A DNA stretch of 64,000 nt. Source: Mediannikoviicoccus sp037890055. Its GTDB lineage: Bacteria; Bacillota; Clostridia; Tissierellales; Peptoniphilaceae. This document shows, in pieces, positions 59,740-64,000 of the stretch. The DNA is taken from the NCBI GenBank assembly GCA_037890055.1, contig JBBKBD010000003.1. One strand, 5' to 3'. How positions within the stretch are numbered: the stretch's first letter is position 1; the number at the start of each line of letters is the position of its first letter. The notes below the pieces were generated by a model. That model saw only the letters and a list, made by a program, of their open reading frames with translations. It ran no database searches and was not told where the DNA came from. Made by a program: the position numbers and the translations under genes.

Positions 59740-60768
59740 TTAATAATTAAAGGATATAGTTTGTCTACTTACATTTACTTCTGCTTCTACCCCAAAAGGA
59801 ATTATACATCTTGGAGTTGAGTGTCCAATATTTATATTATAGACAATAGGTAAATCTTTATTGGTAATTTCTTCTAATAAAATAGATTTATACTCCTCAT
59901 AATAGATTTCATTTTGAGGTTTCCCTACTAGTATTCCTGATAATTTATCAAATATTCCGTAGTCTTTTAGAGCAAGTATCATTTTCCTATATAAATCTGG
60001 TTTTGTTTTTTCTTCGCTTGATTCTATAAGTAAAATCTTATTCTTCCATGCCTCAAGGCTTGGAAATAACTCATATTTGCTACAAATTTCTACTGTATCT
60101 TCAAATCTAGAATTATCGAACATATCATATATTGATTCTATGCATCCGCCTAAAATTTTTCCACTAAATATAGGATCTCCTCTTAAAAGCTCAAAACCAG
60201 TATTACTATGACTTTTCATTTCTATTCCAATAGCTTTCTCGCTAAAATCTTCCCTTGCGTCATACCAAACTTCACTAGGATGTATCACATTTATTTTCCC
60301 TGTTTTTATAAGTTCTAAAAAGTATTTTTCTGTATAAGCCAACATATTATCAGATAGTTCGCACACATCTGGCAAGAAAGCCTGACCATAAAATGTTTTT
60401 ATGCCAAGCTTATTTAGCATAAAGTGATTTATTGTTGAGTCAGAAAAGCCTAAAAAAAGTTTTTGTTTAAAAATATTTTTTAATCTATCTCCTTCGAACA
60501 GATAAGGGGCTAATCTATAAGTATCTTCTCCACCAATAGCACATAAAATCATATCAATGGTGTCATCTTCAAAAGCAAGTATCAAATCATCTGCCCTAGC
60601 TTCCGGATGATTCTTTAAAAAATCAATGCCTTTCAAAGAATTAGGTAAAAACTCTATCTCTACTCCTAGCTTATTTAATCTGTCTACTCCTATTTTTATT
60701 TCATGCTCAATAAAGCTTTCCCCTAAAACACCACTAGATAAACTAACAATTCCTATTTTCTTTATCAT
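59740..60768 (-). CDS. S66 family serine peptidase (LD-carboxypeptidase / MccF-like), 342 aa
   Basis: Fold of the S66 family: N-terminal IGIVSLSSG, nucleophile region LFLGFSDSTINHF (Ser in GFSDST), and later the acid in ILLIESSEE and the His in NIGHSTPR, giving the Ser-Glu-His triad. Members include LD-carboxypeptidases of peptidoglycan recycling and MccF, which inactivates microcin C-like nucleotide-peptide antibiotics. No signal peptide, so a cytoplasmic detoxifying (MccF) or recycling role is favoured. RBS AAGGAGG. Enclosed by repeats R3 and R4. Confidence 0.9.
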   Translation of the reverse strand: MIKKIGIVSLSSGVLGESFIEHEIKIGVDRLNKLGVEIEFLPNSLKGIDFLKNHPEARADDLILAFEDDTIDMILCAIGGEDTYRLAPYLFEGDRLKNIFKQKLFLGFSDSTINHFMLNKLGIKTFYGQAFLPDVCELSDNMLAYTEKYFLELIKTGKINVIHPSEVWYDAREDFSEKAIGIEMKSHSNTGFELLRGDPIFSGKILGGCIESIYDMFDNSRFEDTVEICSKYELFPSLEAWKNKILLIESSEEKTKPDLYRKMILALKDYGIFDKLSGILVGKPQNEIYYEEYKSILLEEITNKDLPIVYNINIGHSTPRCIIPFGVEAEVNVSRQTISFNY

Positions 60769-60794
60769 TTTTCCTCCTTGTAGATACTTATTTT

Positions 60795-60886
60795 CTTGAC
60801 ATCAATACTACACCCTCTACATGGATTGAATGGTCAGTATGGATAAAATTTAATTTTTTAAGTAAGCCTCGTATGTGGGAATATAT
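60795..60886 (-). repeat. Dispersed methyltransferase-tail repeat R4
   Basis: Most intact copy: the minus strand is open for about 30 codons (YSHIRGLLKKLNFIHTDH... HVEGVVLMSR) without a stop. Positioned 27 bp upstream of the start codon of the S66 gene. Confidence 0.65.
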
Positions 60887-60942
60887 TTATAGAATAAATT
60901 CGCTTTCCGTCACATATTATATCATGATTACACAAAGCAAAA

Positions 60943-60964
60943 ACAGCTCCTGATGTGGAGCTGT
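60943..60964 (-). terminator. Terminator of the DUF1700-DUF4097-ABC operon
   Basis: ACAGCTCC-TGATGT-GGAGCTGT hairpin followed by TTTTTG on the minus strand. Confidence 0.85.
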
Positions 60965-61030
60965 CTCTTCCCTATATATTTAAATTACATAGAAGCTTTA
61001 CTGATTATTTTAATTTAAATCATTAACAAA

Positions 61031-61921
61031 TTAGCTGATCATCTTTAAATAAAAATCTTCTAATGTTTCTTCTTTTCTAAAAATTTCATAGACTTTTATG
61101 CCATTATTTACTAATAGACTAACAATCTCTGAACTGTCTTCTATATTTTCTTTAACTCGAATCCTGCCATTTTGAATATCAATTTTGGAGATTTCTTGTT
61201 CCTTTAATATTTCTACAGTTCTATTAATATCTGAAGTGTAGATTTCTATATAATTAAAATCTCTGCTATGCAAATCATCCAAACTTAATTTATCTATCAC
61301 TTGACCGTCATTAATAATCGCTATTTTATTTACCAAATTTTCTAATTCTGGAAGTACATGACTAGAAATAATAATAGTCACTCCATTTTCTTCATTTAGC
61401 CTTTTCAACAAGCTTCTTATTTCTACTATCCCTGTAGGATCTATTCCATTAATAGGCTCATCTAAAATTAAAAGTTCCGGTTTTCCTAAAAGACATACAG
61501 ATAAAGCTAATCTCTGCTTCATACCAACTGAATAGTTTTTAACTACCTTACCATCATCGTAGTTTAATCCAACTAATTCTAAAGATTTCTTTATAGTATT
61601 CTCATTAGTAATGCCTTTTTGAATGGCAAAATATCTCAAATTATCTCTAGCTGTCAAATTACCAAACAAGGTTGGATTTTCCAAAATTGCTCCAATTTTC
61701 TTTCTTCCTTCTGAAAGATTCTTTCCTCCAAACAATTCATAATCACCTTGAGTTTTCTCGGTAATTCCACAGAGAATTTTCATCAGTGTTGATTTTCCAG
61801 CACCATTTTTACCAATTATACCATAGATATCTCCTCTATTCACTGTTAGCGAACAGTTATTTAATGCGTATTTATCACTATATTTTTTTGAAAGATTATC
61901 TGTTTTAACTATAGCATCCAT
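61031..61921 (-). CDS. ABC transporter ATPase, BcrA type, 296 aa
   Basis: Walker A GKNGAGKST, signature YSVGMKQRLALS, Walker B LLILDEPINGID, switch SSH; C-terminal domain typical of bacitracin/lantibiotic-type exporters. ATG 61921 behind GAGGTGG is preferred to a TTG four codons earlier. Starts 8 bp after the permease stop and ends the operon. Confidence 0.92.
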   Translation of the reverse strand: MDAIVKTDNLSKKYSDKYALNNCSLTVNRGDIYGIIGKNGAGKSTLMKILCGITEKTQGDYELFGGKNLSEGRKKIGAILENPTLFGNLTARDNLRYFAIQKGITNENTIKKSLELVGLNYDDGKVVKNYSVGMKQRLALSVCLLGKPELLILDEPINGIDPTGIVEIRSLLKRLNEENGVTIIISSHVLPELENLVNKIAIINDGQVIDKLSLDDLHSRDFNYIEIYTSDINRTVEILKEQEISKIDIQNGRIRVKENIEDSSEIVSLLVNNGIKVYEIFRKEETLEDFYLKMIS

Positions 61922-61929
61922 AATCCACC

Positions 61930-62664
61930 TCAATTGATTTCTTTTCTACTAAATCTTACATATCCACTCATTAGATAAATTACAAAGACAAAAACAAAAC
62001 TAATACCAGCTGTCTTCATAAAGTTATTTCCAATTTGCTCTGTAGCCAATCCTAAATCTAATAGCTTGAATGGTTGTATAAGAAGAAGGTTATTAAATAC
62101 ATCGTAGATTTTTCCTTCAGTCATATACATTCCTATTTGAAAAACTGATGGAATTATAACAAAGGAAGTTGCAATGCCTAGAGCCACATTGTTCAATAAA
62201 TAAGTTAATCCCATGACACCATTGTTTACATTTATCATCAATATTATCATTCTAATCAAGAAAAAGACAAATCCGATATATGATCCTCCAGTGTAATCAG
62301 ATCCCACTAGATTTTTTAATAAACTGAATAATAAAATCAATCCTCCCATTATTACTATAGAAAAAAGAGTAAAAATTTGTAAAGTAATAAGGTCGCATAC
62401 AAATACGTGCTTTCTACTAAGCCCCATTGATAGTAGCTCTACTTTTATATCTTTTTTCTTAAAAATAGTCACGCTGAAAAAAATTGAAATTATAATACTA
62501 ACAATCTTTAAAAATGTTTCCATAGATTCGAAATATTCTTCCGAATTAGAGTCTATGGATGAATAAATCATACTTCCTAGTAATATCAATGTAATAGCAA
62601 AGATAAATTTAAGATAATTTCTTGTATGAAAAATTCTAAAAATCTCAGCTTTAATATATTTCAT
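61930..62664 (-). CDS. ABC-2 type permease, 244 aa
   Basis: Six TM segments in BcrB/ABC-2 arrangement (about 13-32, 47-66, 92-115, 125-150, 160-180, 220-240). ATG 62664 behind GAGGTG is preferred to one 10 codons upstream that would overlap the lipoprotein gene. Partner of the ATPase at 61031. Confidence 0.85.
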   Translation of the reverse strand: MKYIKAEIFRIFHTRNYLKFIFAITLILLGSMIYSSIDSNSEEYFESMETFLKIVSIIISIFFSVTIFKKKDIKVELLSMGLSRKHVFVCDLITLQIFTLFSIVIMGGLILLFSLLKNLVGSDYTGGSYIGFVFFLIRMIILMINVNNGVMGLTYLLNNVALGIATSFVIIPSVFQIGMYMTEGKIYDVFNNLLLIQPFKLLDLGLATEQIGNNFMKTAGISFVFVFVIYLMSGYVRFSRKEIN

Positions 62665-62671
62665 GATCTTT

Positions 62672-63457
62672 TCACCTCTCATTGATAAATTCAAATCTAT
62701 TTAGTTTACCTTCTAATTTTATTTTATCGGACGTATTTTGATTAAATATCTCATCATAATTTTTTAAACCAAGTTCGCCTTCAACAATAGAGAAATTCAA
62801 TATATTATCTCCTTTAAACTCATTTTTTTCTCCAAATATTCGAGATTTATTTAAATTTAGTTTACTATCACTAATATTTGTAGAACTCATACTTAAATCT
62901 GATAATTCTAAATCAAGATTTAATTTGTTAATCGTTGAATCAGTAAGATCAACATCAATTGCATTACCCTTAATCCCTACATTCTTAAGCGATGCATTCT
63001 TAATACTTATTGAACCAACTCTATCATTTATAGAAATCTTATCTATGTTTTCGATAGGTCCTTCAATTACCAATTTCAATTTAGATGATTCTTCGTCTAG
63101 TATTCCTATTGGTTTTTGTTTTAATAGCTTATTAGAGATACTAATTACATCATTTTTTTCTTCAACCTCTATAGGACTCACATAGTCTGATTTTAAATTT
63201 TCAATCTCTACATTGTAATTTTCACGTGTATTGGATATTAACTCTATATTTGTAATATTTGTATCAATTTGTAATTCTTTGATTTTTTCAAATTTTTTTG
63301 TTCCTGTATAACTAGATGCCACTACAGGATCTAACCCATTTTTGTCAATATAATATTCATCTTCAGATAATTTTAGATTTAGTTTTCCTCCCATACTGCA
63401 TCCGACAAGCGTTAAAACTATACCCAATGCCAAGGTAATCCATAATTTCTTTTTCAT
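62672..63457 (-). CDS. DUF4097-like lipoprotein, 261 aa
   Basis: Signal peptide with lipobox LVGC (Cys20). The mature part is a right-handed beta-helix-like DUF4097/adhesin domain (repeating INDRVGSISIKNASLKNVGIKGN, DSTINKLNLDLELSDLSMSSTNISDSKLNL), as found in proteins encoded with DUF1700 and PadR regulators. Ends 7 bp before the permease start, so it may be the extracellular partner of the ABC transporter. RBS AAGGGGG. Confidence 0.8.
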   Translation of the reverse strand: MKKKLWITLALGIVLTLVGCSMGGKLNLKLSEDEYYIDKNGLDPVVASSYTGTKKFEKIKELQIDTNITNIELISNTRENYNVEIENLKSDYVSPIEVEEKNDVISISNKLLKQKPIGILDEESSKLKLVIEGPIENIDKISINDRVGSISIKNASLKNVGIKGNAIDVDLTDSTINKLNLDLELSDLSMSSTNISDSKLNLNKSRIFGEKNEFKGDNILNFSIVEGELGLKNYDEIFNQNTSDKIKLEGKLNRFEFINER

Positions 63458-63458
63458 A

Positions 63459-64000
63459 TTAAAACCCCCTTCTAACTATTGATGTTTTTTCCTTGATTCT
63501 TTTTATTATTAATTTCCCAATTAGGTTGATTATTTCAATCAATATCCCTGTTGCTGAAATAACTAAAAGTATTACTCCCAGTAGCAAACATAAACTTGAT
63601 ATCGAAAATCCACCTAAAAAGAAATTTTTAACTGTTCCAATAACAAATAAGATTACTGTGAAATAAGTAGCAGCTATTAAAAAAATAGCTGTAAATAATA
63701 AAGCCAAGAGTACTATTAATCCTACCAAAATTGTTGGTATCGATAAAATGCTTAAGGCAATTATTGGTATACCTTTAAAAATTTTCTTAATTGAACTATT
63801 TTCAGTATCCCAATCATCTATTTTCGTAGATAAATTTAATTCCCTAGCAATTTTATTTACATCATATTGATTTGGTATTTCATCTTCATCCGCTAAATTC
63901 ATTTCATCAAATAACTCTGAATAAAATAGAATTGCCTCTTCTCTTTCATTATTATCAAATTTCTTTAATTTTTTATCCAAAGTTTGTAAAAAAGATTTCC
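63459..64000 (-). CDS. DUF1700-family membrane protein, 5' end outside window
   Basis: The N-terminal cytoplasmic part (KSFLQTLDKKLKKFDNNEREEAILFYSELFDEM) is the DUF1700 signature (short helical 'L..L...L..E..ei..yy.e' pattern) and continues past 64000. An internal TTG at 63980 is not the real start. Three or four TM segments fill residues about 75-170, then a basic tail. First visible gene of the DUF1700-DUF4097-ABC operon, usually headed by a PadR regulator. Confidence 0.8.
   Translation of the reverse strand, partial: KSFLQTLDKKLKKFDNNEREEAILFYSELFDEMNLADEDEIPNQYDVNKIARELNLSTKIDDWDTENSSIKKIFKGIPIIALSILSIPTILVGLIVLLALLFTAIFLIAATYFTVILFVIGTVKNFFLGGFSISSLCLLLGVILLVISATGILIEIINLIGKLIIKRIKEKTSIVRRGF

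Noticed and set aside
50913..60886. Repeats R1-R4 as a CRISPR array
   Set aside because: Irregular spacing from 0.9 to 7.8 kb, about 90-bp degenerate units and coding-like content; none of the features of a CRISPR locus and no cas genes.
1..64000. tRNA or rRNA genes
   Set aside because: I found no cloverleaf with GTTCRA-type arms and no rRNA-like stretches.

Overview
The window is AT-rich DNA (about 30% GC by eye) from a low-GC Gram-positive anaerobe. Strong AGGAGG-type ribosome binding sites precede most genes. Cell-wall-binding type 2 (CWB2) repeats, an ECF vitamin/nucleoside-type transporter, a class-I SAM riboswitch, a Cpr-like peptide-resistance operon and an iron alcohol dehydrogenase all fit Clostridia/Tissierellia (Peptoniphilaceae-like). 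I cannot name the species. No rRNA, tRNA, CRISPR array, transposase or integrase gene is visible.

Layout. 1-12 kb: TetR-MMPL efflux operon, Fe-alcohol dehydrogenase, a PadR/DUF2812 pair under a very clean palindromic promoter, an M1-like metallopeptidase, a phospholipase-D-like protein, a cysteine synthase, a K+ channel with RCK domain, an alpha/beta hydrolase and a NuoE-like 2Fe-2S protein. 12-21 kb: TraX-like membrane protein, a MacB/FtsX-type ABC pair, a lipoprotein, and a TMEM43-like / zinc-ribbon / SPFH-SHOCT group resembling the Bacillus ydjGHI envelope-stress genes. 21.5-25.3 kb: a divergent three-gene signalling operon (7TM pseudokinase, HisKA_3-type kinase, LuxR-type regulator). 25-31 kb: hydrolase, a large secreted CWB2/leucine-rich-repeat surface protein with a Fur-like box on its promoter, GNAT. 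31-36 kb: AbrB-RelE-type toxin-antitoxin pair, then nucleoside hydrolase plus a complete ECF transporter.

36-44 kb is a patchwork of duplications. It holds a decayed second copy of ecfT/ecfS, two copies of the same internally deleted ykvI-like pseudogene, and a 0.67-kb block (40431-41105 and 43092-43755) that brackets a distinctly higher-GC two-gene insert. Both copies of that block, and the SPFH promoter at 21.5 kb, carry one conserved 26-bp site at a fixed distance from a -10 box. That is good evidence for a small local regulon, probably of the adjacent LuxR-type two-component system.

44-49 kb: a CprABC-KR-like two-component system and ABC transporter, then a nucleoside phosphorylase. 49-61 kb is an accessory/defence region: GNATs, AAA-DUF4143 ATPase, Nudix hydrolase, an ApeA-like HEPN protein, a lipoprotein, an AbiF-like HEPN protein behind a structured RNA, a 99-aa orphan gene under a textbook S-box riboswitch, and an MccF/S66 peptidase. 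Several of these genes are separated by about 90-bp degenerate repeats (about 50.9, 58.7, 59.6 and 60.8 kb, with a further fragment at 43.07 kb). On the minus strand the repeats read as the same peptide tail (HVESVVLMTR-like), resembling the C-terminus of RlmD/TrmA-family RNA methyltransferases. I read them as possible attachment-site scars of stepwise integration at a methyltransferase 3' end. 61-64 kb: DUF1700 - DUF4097 lipoprotein - ABC permease - ABC ATPase operon running off the window.
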